11,556 nucleotides of DNA from positions 1-11,556 of the forward strand of contig JBKPCR010000152.1 in the NCBI GenBank assembly GCA_046727435.1. The letters run 5' to 3'. The notes below the pieces were generated by a model. The model did no database searches and was not told where the DNA came from. It worked only from the letters and a program-made list of their open reading frames with translations. The position numbers and the translations under genes are program-made. The DNA comes from CAVPRW01 sp046727435 [NCBI: bacterium]. GTDB taxonomy: Bacteria > Tectomicrobia > Entotheonellia > J063. Below are positions 1 to 6,478 of this stretch, one piece after another (position 1 is the stretch's first letter; each line of letters opens with the position of its first letter).

Positions 1-66
1 CTAGCTCCCGTCGGCATGGCCTGGTACTGGCCCCGCGAGCAGAAGAACCAAGAAGAGGAACCATGA
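1..66 (+). CDS. C-terminal end of an upstream gene (possibly the partner chromate transporter half)
   Basis: An open frame from base 1 gives 21 residues ending WPREQKNQEEEP and a TGA at 64-66. That stop overlaps the ATG of the following chromate transporter in an ATGA arrangement, which implies one transcript and translational coupling. The hydrophobic start followed by a charged tail fits the cytoplasmic end of a membrane protein. Short-chain ChrA proteins are usually encoded as two adjacent, often overlapping genes, so this is probably the other half of the pair. The fragment is too short to show family motifs, so the identity is inferred from position only. Confidence 0.55.
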   Translation, partial: LAPVGMAWYWPREQKNQEEEP

Positions 67-599
67 CCATGAACGGCGGGACCTTGCTGCAGCTCATCGT
101 TGTGTTTGGCTCGCTCTCGTTGCTCTCCTTCGGCGGAACGAATACGGTGCTCCCCGAAATGCATCGTCAGGCCGTGACAGGCTACCATTGGCTCACCGAT
201 CTGCAGTTCGCGAGCATCTTCGCCATCTCCCAGGCGTCGCCAGGCCCCAGCAGCCTGATCGTCAGTTTGGTTGGGCTCAAGGCCGCTGGCTGGCTTGGGG
301 CTCTGGTGGCAACGATTGCCATGTTCACCCCAGCTGCCATGTTGACCTTTGCCGCCAGTCTCGCGTGGGAGCGTTTCAGAGATGCCAAATGGCGCCTAGC
401 TGCCGAAAAAGGTTTGGCTCCCATTACGGTTGGCCTTCTGCTGGCGAGCGGACTGGTGATCACGCGCGCCGCCGACCATGGGTGGTCGGCCTTCATGCTC
501 ACTGGGGCGACGACGATCCTCCTCGTCATCACGCGAGTGAATCCGCTCTTCGTTATGGTGGGAGCGGGGCTCCTCGGTGGGCTGGGGCTGGTCAAATAG
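63..599 (+). CDS. chrA: Short-chain chromate transporter (CHR domain)
   Basis: This is a 178-residue inner-membrane protein holding one complete CHR domain, the usual length for short-chain ChrA proteins that work as a two-gene pair. Family motifs are visible: SFGG at residues 22-25 followed by LPEM at 30-33, the WLTD stretch near 43-46, and the conserved QASPGPSSLIVSLVGLK segment around 57-73 followed by GWLGAL. About five hydrophobic helices are evident. The family exports chromate, by proton-coupled antiport in characterised members, although some homologues carry other anions; specificity cannot be read here. The start at 63 overlaps the upstream stop. A second ATG at 69 is also possible, since the purine-rich AAGAGG at 53-58 lies 4 bases before the first and 10 before the second. 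Confidence 0.85.
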   Translation: MTMNGGTLLQLIVVFGSLSLLSFGGTNTVLPEMHRQAVTGYHWLTDLQFASIFAISQASPGPSSLIVSLVGLKAAGWLGALVATIAMFTPAAMLTFAASLAWERFRDAKWRLAAEKGLAPITVGLLLASGLVITRAADHGWSAFMLTGATTILLVITRVNPLFVMVGAGLLGGLGLVK

Positions 600-630
600 G
601 CTCTGGGAGCATGCCAGCGGCGCTTGTCGC

Positions 631-659
631 TTGAGTTCGATCATATCGCGCAGCATAAT
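631..659 (+). promoter_or_regulatory. Sigma70-like promoter for the esterase gene
   Basis: TTGAGT at 631-636 and CATAAT at 654-659 are separated by exactly 17 bases. The -35 matches four and the -10 five of six consensus bases. It lies just after the chrA stop and about 50 bases before the esterase ATG, suggesting the esterase is transcribed separately from chrA. Confidence 0.5.
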
Positions 660-710
660 CTTGCGTGTGCAATGGGCCAAAGTCTCACAGGAACAAGGGA
701 GGAGAAAGCC

Positions 711-1613
711 ATGCCATCGGAAGAAATCCGGAAATTTTGGGAGCAGACCCGCGTGGCGCTGGCCGAGGTGAAGATGGATGCCACGGTTGAGCCCATAGAG
801 CAGAGCGACGTCTTTACCATGGAAGGACGCATTAAGACCCGGACCATCTACCGCGTCATCATGTCGAGCTTTGAGGGGCGGCGCATCCGGGCCTGGTACA
901 CCGTGCCAAGCGGTCAACCCCCGGCGCGAGGGTGGCCAGCCATTATGGAAGTGCCGGGTTACGGTGGCATCCTGACCCTGCCGCTGCATCTGGTGCAATA
1001 TGGCTATGCGACGCTATCCCTCTACCCGCGGAGTCAGGGCGAGAGCCTGCAGGAATGGCAGATCGAGCATGGCACCAGGCTGATCTATCACGTCACCGAT
1101 CGGGAGCGATACTACTACCGGGGAGCCTATATGGACTGCGTGCGGGGTCTAGACTTCCTGCATAGTCGGGCGGAGATCGATACCAGCCGCATCGGCGTGT
1201 GGGGGTCCAGTCAAGGGGGCGGCTTGACGCTGGCCACTGCGGCCCTTGACCATCGCGTCTCTGCCGCCGTGGCCGGAGTGCCATGGCTGTGCAACTTCCC
1301 CGTGGCGGCGGAGATCACCACCGCGCCTTATGTCGAGTTACACGATTATTTGCAGCAGCATCCCGAGGAACGCGAACGGGCGCTGGCCACGCTGGCCTAC
1401 TTTGACCAGATGACCCTGGCCGAGACGATTGCTTGTCCGACGCTGATCGCGAGTGCCATCACCGACGAGGTCCACCCCTTGCGCACGGTCATGCCGGTCT
1501 TCGAGAAGATTCCGGCGTTGAAATCGATCATCGTCTATCCCGACCTCGATCACGAGTATCGCACCGATTTCACCGTGCACGGCAAAGCCTGGATGGATCG
1601 CTATTTGCGCTGA
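711..1613 (+). CDS. AXE1-type alpha/beta hydrolase (acetyl xylan esterase / cephalosporin-C deacetylase-like)
   Basis: A 300-residue cytoplasmic alpha/beta hydrolase without a signal peptide. The nucleophile elbow is GSSQGGG at 165-171 with Ser167 the likely nucleophile; Asp252 in ITDEVHP and His281 in DHEY fit the acid and histidine. PWLCNFPVAAEI at 191-202, just after the nucleophile strand, and the GYGG loop at 83-86 match the AXE1 pattern, in which members remove acetyl groups from xylo-oligosaccharides, cephalosporin C or other small esters. The real substrate is unknown. The frame is open from 624, but the start was placed at ATG 711 because GGGAGGAGA at 698-706 is a strong ribosome binding site and the family homology begins near here. 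The gene has its own promoter and a terminator hairpin, so it appears monocistronic. Confidence 0.82.
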   Translation: MPSEEIRKFWEQTRVALAEVKMDATVEPIEQSDVFTMEGRIKTRTIYRVIMSSFEGRRIRAWYTVPSGQPPARGWPAIMEVPGYGGILTLPLHLVQYGYATLSLYPRSQGESLQEWQIEHGTRLIYHVTDRERYYYRGAYMDCVRGLDFLHSRAEIDTSRIGVWGSSQGGGLTLATAALDHRVSAAVAGVPWLCNFPVAAEITTAPYVELHDYLQQHPEERERALATLAYFDQMTLAETIACPTLIASAITDEVHPLRTVMPVFEKIPALKSIIVYPDLDHEYRTDFTVHGKAWMDRYLR

Positions 1614-1633
1614 CGCTGGCGAATCGTCGTGGA

Positions 1634-1656
1634 GGCCCCTCCCCGCCGGAGGGGCC
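1634..1656 (+). terminator. Terminator-like hairpin after the esterase
   Basis: A perfect 9-bp GC-rich stem, GGCCCCTCC at 1634-1642 and GGAGGGGCC at 1648-1656, closes a five-base loop and is followed by ATTT. It begins about 20 bases after the esterase stop. The T-run is short, so intrinsic termination is likely but not certain. Confidence 0.6.
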
Positions 1657-1741
1657 ATTTCGCGTGGTTCATCTGCACGTGCAGAAGGTCTTCCTCGGCC
1701 ACGACGTCGATGCCCTGTCAGACGACGAAACATTCGTCCGC

Positions 1742-1784
1742 TTGCTGCCTCCTTTCCTCGACGTATAATGATTATCATAGTATG
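1742..1784 (+). promoter_or_regulatory. Toxin-antitoxin promoter with two adjacent palindromes
   Basis: TTGCTG at 1742-1747 and a perfect TATAAT at 1764-1769 are 16 bases apart. The palindrome ATAAT-G-ATTAT (1765-1775) lies over the -10 box, and a second, CATA-G-TATG (1776-1784), abuts it directly. Both are odd-centred dyads, 11 and 9 bases long. Phd/YefM antitoxins repress their own operon by binding palindromes at the promoter, so these are good operator candidates. Binding itself is inferred. The local AT-richness contrasts with the GC-rich surroundings. Confidence 0.55.
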
Positions 1785-1819
1785 GAAATAGCGCTAAATA
1801 CCTTCACGGAGGAAACCAA

Positions 1820-2146
1820 TTGAAGAAGCCTAAACTCACCACCTCTAAGGAGATCACTGCCACCGATCTGCGCCATAACCTCGGAGAGATCCTCGACCAG
1901 GTGACCAACAAACACGAGCGCTTCCTCGTCAAGCGTGCCGGTATCCCCGCGGCCATTCTGTTGAGCGTGCCGGATTATAAAGACCTTGAGGAACTGGTGG
2001 ATACCTGGTATGAGCAGCAGGACCCGACGTTCCAAGAAAGTCTTGTTAAAGCCCGCCAGGAGATCGAGGCAGGAAAGATCGTCACCTTAGACGAGCTCCG
2101 TCGGGATCTCGAGGCGAAAGAGCGTCGGGGAAAGAAGCTCTCATAA
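1820..2146 (+). CDS. Type II antitoxin, Phd/YefM family
   Basis: A 108-residue protein that starts at TTG 1820, chosen because GGAGG at 1808-1812 lies seven bases upstream and no better start exists. The N-terminal half is a Phd/YefM fold: the ITATDLRHNLGEILDQV segment near residues 12-28, then FLVKRAGIPAAILLS at 35-49, typical of the DNA-binding dimer. The charged C-terminal half (about 55-108) would be the flexible tail that wraps the toxin. Its stop is one base before the toxin GTG, so the two are one operon. Expected role: neutralise the RelE/ParE-type protein and repress the promoter at the palindromes upstream. Subfamily assignment rests on motif recognition only. Confidence 0.85.
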   Translation: MKKPKLTTSKEITATDLRHNLGEILDQVTNKHERFLVKRAGIPAAILLSVPDYKDLEELVDTWYEQQDPTFQESLVKARQEIEAGKIVTLDELRRDLEAKERRGKKLS

Positions 2147-2147
2147 C

Positions 2148-2402
2148 GTGCCGCGCTACGACCTTGTTATCTCGAATCGCTTCCGCCGAGACCTTCGCCG
2201 ACTCGACGCCGACACCCACCGGCGGGTGGTTGAAGCCTTGGAAGAACTTCAGGAGGCTCCCTATCGAGGCCACCAGTTGACCGATGTGCGGATCGGCCAG
2301 TGGAGAATTCGGGTAGGTGACTACCGCATTCGCTATGATATCGAGGGCACCCAAGTCCTCCTCTACCGTGTCCGTCACCGTAGGGATATCTATCGAGATT
2401 AA
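2148..2402 (+). CDS. Type II toxin, RelE/ParE superfamily
   Basis: An 84-residue basic protein starting at GTG 2148, one base after the antitoxin stop. The N-terminus (YDLVISNRFRRDLRRLD) and the C-terminal GQWRIRVGDYRIRYDIEG followed by VLLYRVRHRRDIYRD form the RelE/ParE core; the R-x-GDYRIRY strand and the HRRDIYR end are the most diagnostic parts. RelE members cleave mRNA in the ribosomal A site, while ParE members poison gyrase. The GDYR..Y and HRR..Y pattern favours the RelE branch, but the activity cannot be settled from sequence. The length is normal and no damage is visible, so the pair looks intact. No Shine-Dalgarno precedes the GTG, consistent with coupled translation. Confidence 0.85.
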   Translation: MPRYDLVISNRFRRDLRRLDADTHRRVVEALEELQEAPYRGHQLTDVRIGQWRIRVGDYRIRYDIEGTQVLLYRVRHRRDIYRD

Positions 2403-2465
2403 GTGTGGTGGTATGACTGTAAGCAGGATCCCATCAAACATCTCTGCAGGTGTAGAGGGATCGAG

Positions 2466-2756
2466 ATGCCACAAGTGTTCATCAGCTATGCGCGCCATGA
2501 CCTGAGCGCCATAGAGCCGCTTGAGAGCACTCTCCTAGCCCACGACATCGCCGTGTGGCGCGATCAGGAGAGCATCTATGGTGGGCAGAAGTGGCCAAAA
2601 GCCATCGGAGAAGCCATAGCAGCTCACGACTACGTCGTGCTGGTATGGTCCAAGAGCGCTGCCCAAGGGTGCCCACCGGGGCGCTATTCTGTCGGCCTTA
2701 CAGTTAATACGGGCAAACCTTCCAACCGTCGTGAAGCAATAGGCCCCAAGAGTTAG
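2466..2756 (+). CDS. TIR-domain protein, apparently 3'-truncated
   Basis: The 96-residue frame starts at ATG 2466, preceded by GAGGGA at 2455-2460. Residues 1 to about 67 are a TIR_2-like domain: VFISYAR at 4-10, AVWRD at 29-33, GGQKWPKAIGEAIA at 39-52 and the VVLVWSKSAA strand at 57-66. Bacterial TIR domains of this type commonly hydrolyse NAD+ or make cyclic ADP-ribose-like signals in antiphage defence. The family continues after this strand with a tryptophan-containing helix carrying the catalytic glutamate, but here the resemblance ends at about residue 67 and the last 29 residues match nothing I recognise. The protein therefore lacks the expected active-site Glu and any effector or sensor partner. 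It may be a broken gene or a recombination junction. It lies 63 bases after the toxin gene. Confidence 0.6.
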   Translation: MPQVFISYARHDLSAIEPLESTLLAHDIAVWRDQESIYGGQKWPKAIGEAIAAHDYVVLVWSKSAAQGCPPGRYSVGLTVNTGKPSNRREAIGPKS

Positions 2757-2923
2757 GTCGTATTAGCCATCAGCTTTAGCACTACTCACCCCGCCGAGCG
2801 CGAAAAAGGTCTACAGCTCTCGGTCGATCAGACTGTGGATAGCTCCCATGGGTAGCAACATGGTGCCTGGCATAATGTAGCTACAAGTGGGGGGATTTTT
2901 TTATGCTGTTCTACTTGCCTTAG

Positions 2924-2940
2924 CGGTCCTGCCGGGACCG
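2924..2940. terminator. Small hairpin downstream of the rnz operon
   Basis: CGGTCC (2924-2929) and GGACCG (2935-2940) form a 6-bp stem with a five-base loop. It lies 12 bases past the stop of the minus-strand micropeptide and about 170 bases past the TIR stop, so it could end either transcript. No T-run follows in either direction; a run of seven T lies separately at 2896-2902 on the plus strand. Confidence 0.3.
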
Positions 2941-2952
2941 TGGATTGATGCT

Positions 2953-3039
2953 TCAAGATCCTCCCACCAGGCCGAAATGTCTGGCGATCGCCAAAGCCAC
3001 CACGACACCCCCTACGATTGCTAACAGTTCCCAGCTCAT
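2953..3039 (-). CDS. 28-residue hydrophobic micropeptide coupled to rnz
   Basis: On the minus strand an ATG at 3039-3037 opens a 28-codon frame ending in TGA at 2955-2953. The peptide begins MSWELLAIVGG, continues with a run of V, A, L and I to about residue 19, and ends with ARHFGLVGGS. This is one predicted membrane helix with a short polar tail. A perfect AGGAGG (3049-3044) sits four bases before the ATG and overlaps the TAG stop of ribonuclease Z, so the two are almost certainly co-transcribed and possibly translationally coupled. No family is recognised. Support is the ribosome binding site, position and composition; the short length leaves room for chance. Confidence 0.6.
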   Translation of the reverse strand: MSWELLAIVGGVVVALAIARHFGLVGGS

Positions 3040-3047
3040 AAGTCCTC

Positions 3048-3959
3048 CTAAACAGACAGCTCCATTAGATCACGTGCCAGGACGAAATCGTCGTGTAGCC
3101 CCTCCAATCCCGACAGCAGCTCGTGTGTACTGGTGTAGCGCGCGCTGATATGCGTCAGCAGCAGCCGCTTGACCCCCGCCTCTTTGGCAAGCACCGCCGC
3201 TTGCCGCGCTGTCGAATGGCCCTTCTCGGCGGCCTCTTGTTCCGCACCCGGGGCTAGGGTGCTGTCATACAGCAACAGATCGGCATCACGTGCCAACAGA
3301 GCTGCTTCGGGACAGGGGCGCGTGTCCAGGCAATAGCCAATGCGGCGGCCACGCTTCGGCGGACCGAGCACGTCATGCGGGTGAGCTGTGCGACCATCGG
3401 GCAGGGTCACCGACTCCCCCCTTTGCAGGCGACCATAGAGGGGGCCTTGGGGGATGCCCAGGGCTTCGGCGTGCGCCACATCGAACGTGCCCGGTTTATC
3501 GTGCTCCTGCAAGGCATAACCAAAGGTCAGAATGCGGTGATTGAGGGGCAGACACTCAATTGTGTAGGTCTCCGTCTGGCAGACGGTCCCCGGATGGGCC
3601 TCGTGGAAGATAATCGGGTAGCTGAAGCCGGTGCTCATCAACCGAGCCGAGGTCGTGACATAGTCTGCCAGCGCCGGTGGGCCATACAGCTCGATGGGGC
3701 GTTCGCGTCCGGAAAGCTCCATCGTCATCAGTAGGCCCATAATCCCGATGACATGGTCGCCGTGCATATGGGTAATGAAAATCCGGCTCAGCCGTCCATG
3801 GCGTAGGCCGGCCTTACGTAGCTGAAGCTGTGTGCCTTCGCCGCAATCGAAGAGGAGCGTCTCCCCTTCATACAGGACCGCCGTTCCCGACGTACTGCGT
3901 TCCGGTGTGGGCAGCGCTGCTCCAGTGCCGAGCAGAATGACTTGCATCGGAATGGCCAC
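3048..3959 (-). CDS. rnz: Ribonuclease Z (tRNA 3' processing endonuclease, short form)
   Basis: A 303-residue metallo-beta-lactamase-fold enzyme, the usual length for short-form tRNase Z, which removes the 3' trailer from pre-tRNAs lacking an encoded CCA and may also act as an exonuclease. Visible signatures are LGTGAALPTPER at 10-21, FDCGEGTQLQ at 37-46, the zinc motif THMHGDH at 63-69 (His64, His66, Asp68, His69), His141 in LNHRI, Asp212 in LDTRP where GDTRP is more usual, and His270 in THISARY. All expected zinc ligands are present. The start is GTG at 3959: GAGGTG lies five bases upstream, while Met5 would be too far from it. A promoter lies about 35 bases before the start, and a micropeptide gene follows directly. 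Confidence 0.92.
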   Translation of the reverse strand: MAIPMQVILLGTGAALPTPERSTSGTAVLYEGETLLFDCGEGTQLQLRKAGLRHGRLSRIFITHMHGDHVIGIMGLLMTMELSGRERPIELYGPPALADYVTTSARLMSTGFSYPIIFHEAHPGTVCQTETYTIECLPLNHRILTFGYALQEHDKPGTFDVAHAEALGIPQGPLYGRLQRGESVTLPDGRTAHPHDVLGPPKRGRRIGYCLDTRPCPEAALLARDADLLLYDSTLAPGAEQEAAEKGHSTARQAAVLAKEAGVKRLLLTHISARYTSTHELLSGLEGLHDDFVLARDLMELSV

Positions 3960-3994
3960 CGTCTCACCTCATCTGCCAATATAGGATACAGGGC

Positions 3995-4023
3995 ATTATA
4001 CGAAAGGGTGGCCCCATCGGCAA
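3995..4023 (-). promoter_or_regulatory. Sigma70-like promoter for rnz
   Basis: Read on the minus strand, TTGCCG (4023-4018) and a perfect TATAAT (4000-3995) are separated by exactly 17 bases. The -10 ends 35 bases before the GTG of rnz, giving a short leader. This is one of the best promoter matches in the window. Confidence 0.65.
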
Positions 4024-4148
4024 GGACAGCGCCACATTACCCCAACATCCCTTCTACAAGGGTCTGGTGTGGTCACTATCGCCTCCACCTCCAGCTAAAA
4101 GACGGGTGTGGGGCGAGGGAAGCCCAACCGCTCGATCATGCGCTGCCG

Positions 4149-4291
4149 CCCTCACCCCAATCTGCTCCGAAGAGAGAGGGAGAACCGTCTGGGTACTTAA
4201 CCGGGTGCCTGTGCCCCCAGAGGGAGAAGGAACCTCGTCTGGGTGCTTAACCTGACCCCTCTGCTTTTGCAGGGAGAGGGCTGGGATGAGG
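4149..4291. repeat. Degenerate REP/MITE-like intergenic repeat with internal direct repeats
   Basis: The ends form an imperfect inverted repeat: CCTCACCCCA near 4150 against TGGGATGAGG at 4282-4291, one mismatch. The arrangement CCCTCACCCC ... GGGAGAGGGCTGGGATGAGG is a common form of bacterial intergenic palindromic repeat. Inside are two direct copies of about 30 bases, at 4173-4202 and 4218-4252, both running from AGAGGGAGAA to GTCTGGGT.CTTAACC; the second has a few extra bases after AGAA. No coding capacity is apparent. Confidence 0.45.
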
Positions 4292-4474
4292 AACATTCAG
4301 AGGCACGACGCTTGACAGGCGCATGCAGGTAAGTATAGAGTGGCCCTGCAAATTTGGCGAATGTCTCGTCGGCCTTACGATGCAAAGGAAGGAGGGTTGT
4401 CGATGCTGCCGCGTATACTCTGTACCGCGGGCGCTTGTTCACGCGTCTGATGGCGCGCCGCTTCCATAGGGGAG

Positions 4475-4495
4475 CAGGTACACGGGCTGTACCTG
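4475..4495. promoter_or_regulatory. Perfect 8-bp dyad, operator- or hairpin-like
   Basis: CAGGTACA (4475-4482) and TGTACCTG (4488-4495) are perfect reverse complements around the five-base centre CGGGC. There is no T-run on either side, so an intrinsic terminator is unlikely. A repressor-type operator or a structured leader element is possible. It lies about 400 bases before the transglutaminase start, so no target gene can be assigned. Confidence 0.35.
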
Positions 4496-4893
4496 ACACT
4501 GGAAAGCCGAGAAGGTAAGGGCGCAGCGGAACAGACAGCGGTGAGGGGTGCCCCGGGTTGGCCCAGGTTGGGTCGACCCTGGTGTGGACGAACCATCGTC
4601 GCACGCCAACCATCCTGACCTTGTCCTCCATCTAGCTTCCGTCCTCATCACCTTCACGGGATTTCCACAGCACTTTTTTCTCATGCCTGACAATAGGCCG
4701 CAGGGGTTTGTCTGCCGGTACCGTATTATTTTGCTGGCGCAGCCATGACGGCCTGCTGGGCTCGTGTGTCATCGTCGCCGAAGCCGCGCCCGCGGCCAGC
4801 ACTTGTGGTGGGCTCGACGAACGCACTGCATGCAAGAGCCCGAGGTGCCCCAGAGCGTTCCGTCATGCGGAACCGTTATTCGGGAGGAACTCT

Positions 4894-6060
4894 ATGAGCT
4901 TCATGATGAACGGAAGGTATGTTGCCGGACTGGTAGGTGCCTTTCTTCTGGTCGGAGTGGTGTCGCTGAACCTGGCTGGGGAGTCCAGCTCGACGAAAAC
5001 CACTCCGGGCGATTCAGCTGCGCGCCAGGCGACCTTTGAGGTGCGCCACGAACTTAAAGTTGTAGTTCCGGAAGGCGCCCAGCGCGTCCGTGTGTGGTTT
5101 GTTTTACCACAGGAAGACCCCATTCCAGGCGATGGAACCGCGTCGGCACAGCGCGTCACCGGTCTACAAATCGACGCGCCATATCCGTATCGCGTCGAGC
5201 GCGATTCGGAGGGGAGCAAGGTCCTCTATCTCGAGGCCATCAACCCCAAAGACAAAGAGCTGAAGATCGTCGAGACCTTCGTCGTGACGCGTAATGAAGT
5301 GCGCACAAACGTCGATCCGAGCAAAGCCAAACCGCTGACAGAGGCCGACCGCGCCAAGTTTGCGTCGTATCTGGCAGCCAACACGCATGTCGAGATCGAT
5401 GATGAGATCCGCAAGCTCGCCCATGAGATCGTTGGCGATGAGCCCAACCCCGTCCTGGCGGCCCGCAAGCTTTATGACTGGGTACTCCACAACGTCGATT
5501 ACTGGGTAAAAGACCCCAAGAACAAAAAAGCCTCGCCGGTCGGCAGTACCACCTACTGCCTGACCTTCCGCACCGGCAACTGCACCGATTTCGAGTCGCT
5601 CTGGGCCTCGTTGGCTCGGGCCGCGGGCATTCCGACCCGTATCGTCTACGGCTCGTTCTTCAAGCCCGACCTCAATGGTGTTGATGGAGACCAGAGCTAC
5701 CATTGCTGGGCGACCTTCTATGCTCCAGGGATGGGTTGGATTCCCCATGACGTGGCAGTAGCGGACATGTACGTGGGTGAGATGGTGGCAACGCCTGATA
5801 ATGAAACGCTGATGCGTCGGACTACTGCGGATGGGATGTTCGGCGCCGACCCAGTCAAGGTGGACTACTACTTCGGCAACATGGATGAACGCCGCATGGT
5901 GTGGTCGATCGGACGAGACCTGGTCCTGAGCCCGAAGCAGGATGGCGATCCTGTCAATGCCATGGCCAAAGCCTACGTCGAGATCGATGGCAAAGTGCAC
6001 CCTGAAGGGGCCAGCGGCTGGGTGCGGAAGCTGACCTACCGCGAGCGCAAAACGAGTTAG
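4894..6060 (+). CDS. Exported transglutaminase-like (cysteine protease fold) protein
   Basis: A 388-residue protein with an N-terminal signal sequence (residues 1-29: NGR then a hydrophobic core VAGLVGAFLLVGVVSLNLAG), so it probably acts in the periplasm or at the membrane. Residues about 45-145 are a beta-rich region resembling the domain often found before bacterial transglutaminase cores; about 150-300 is the core. The triad is visible: Cys230 in RTGNCTDFESLW, His270 in SYHCWATFY and Asp286 in GWIPHD, with the family signature ARAAGIPTRIVYG at 241-253. Such proteins are mostly papain-like peptidases or amidases rather than true cross-linkers; the substrate is unknown. The frame is open from 4708, but ATG 4894 was chosen because GGGAGG (4882-4887) lies just upstream and the signal peptide starts there. 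Met5 is a weaker alternative. Confidence 0.85.
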   Translation: MSFMMNGRYVAGLVGAFLLVGVVSLNLAGESSSTKTTPGDSAARQATFEVRHELKVVVPEGAQRVRVWFVLPQEDPIPGDGTASAQRVTGLQIDAPYPYRVERDSEGSKVLYLEAINPKDKELKIVETFVVTRNEVRTNVDPSKAKPLTEADRAKFASYLAANTHVEIDDEIRKLAHEIVGDEPNPVLAARKLYDWVLHNVDYWVKDPKNKKASPVGSTTYCLTFRTGNCTDFESLWASLARAAGIPTRIVYGSFFKPDLNGVDGDQSYHCWATFYAPGMGWIPHDVAVADMYVGEMVATPDNETLMRRTTADGMFGADPVKVDYYFGNMDERRMVWSIGRDLVLSPKQDGDPVNAMAKAYVEIDGKVHPEGASGWVRKLTYRERKTS

Positions 6061-6090
6061 CAGCTCGCCCGACGTCGGCATTACGCTCCT

Positions 6091-6127
6091 CCCTCTTGCC
6101 GCCAGCCCACTGGTGCGTGCAAGGGGG
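6091..6127 (+). terminator. Hairpin after the transglutaminase gene
   Basis: CCCTCTTGC (6091-6099) pairs with GCAAGGGGG (6119-6127) with one G.T pair, and an inner CCAG/CTGG (6102-6105/6110-6113) extends the structure. It starts 31 bases after the stop. There is no T-run, so termination is only a possibility. Confidence 0.3.
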
Positions 6128-6329
6128 GGACATCTGCTTATGCTGCTCCTGTCTGCTCTTCGGGGCCTGGCCTGAGCGGCCTTGCCCCGTTAGCTGCACC
6201 CGCCTACCTGAGATCATTTCGGCACAGCCGTCACGGTGTCGGAGCCGGACGTCAAGTTCCGCGCTGGCGTTTTGGAAAGGAGGTATTACGGACCTGAGAA
6301 GCGCCGTGACCGTTCATCTTTGGCTGCCA

Positions 6330-6358
6330 TAGCCATTTTCACCTACTTGGACTATAAT
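6330..6358 (+). promoter_or_regulatory. Sigma70-like promoter for the PRC-barrel/MFS unit
   Basis: TAGCCA at 6330-6335 (four of six matches) and a perfect TATAAT at 6353-6358 are 17 bases apart. The -10 ends 120 bases before the PRC-barrel ATG. Confidence 0.45.
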
Positions 6359-6478
6359 GGGCCATCGCCGCGGTGGGCGAACAGTACAGCTAACCATGCT
6401 TTTCCAGTCTTTAACAGGACATGCGTTGCCGTGAAGATGGCAGGCGATATAGGCAGCGAAGCGACAGGAGGGTAGAAG

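Larger units (their letters stand above)
3960..4893. other. 934-base gene-poor region
   Basis: No frame here has family motifs, a ribosome binding site or convincing composition; the open frames overlap on both strands in a way typical of GC-rich non-coding DNA. It holds the rnz promoter at its left end, a degenerate repeat element (4149-4291), a dyad at 4475-4495, the 10-bp palindrome GGGTCGACCC near 4569, and presumably the transglutaminase promoter, for which I found no good match. Part may be decayed mobile or coding DNA. Confidence 0.5.
6061..6478 (+). other. 418-base intergenic leader of the PRC-barrel gene
   Basis: It holds a hairpin close to the transglutaminase stop and a promoter at 6330-6358, leaving a leader of roughly 110 bases. 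A strong Shine-Dalgarno-like AAAGGAGG near 6278 is not followed by an ATG, GTG or TTG at a useful distance and opens no convincing gene. Nothing else is recognisable. Confidence 0.45.

Noticed and set aside
396-998. 200-codon minus-strand frame
   Set aside because: Spans the end of chrA and the start of the esterase on the opposite strand; no motifs, low-quality composition.
2667-2756. Alternative-frame continuation of the TIR domain
   Set aside because: I read the neighbouring frames past the break; one stays open for about 25 codons but does not restore the expected tryptophan/glutamate helix, so a simple frameshift does not explain the loss.
4149-4291. CRISPR-like array
   Set aside because: Only two imperfect copies of about 30 bases, with a 15-base gap and differing internal length; no regular spacers and no cas genes.
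4054-4893. Several overlapping frames of 62-144 codons on both strands, and the extension of the transglutaminase frame to 4708
   Set aside because: They overlap each other, cross the repeat, lack ribosome binding sites and show no motifs. The transglutaminase extension has no signal peptide at its front.
5164-6081. 305-codon minus-strand frame
   Set aside because: Antisense to the transglutaminase gene, whose catalytic residues and signal peptide make the plus strand certain.
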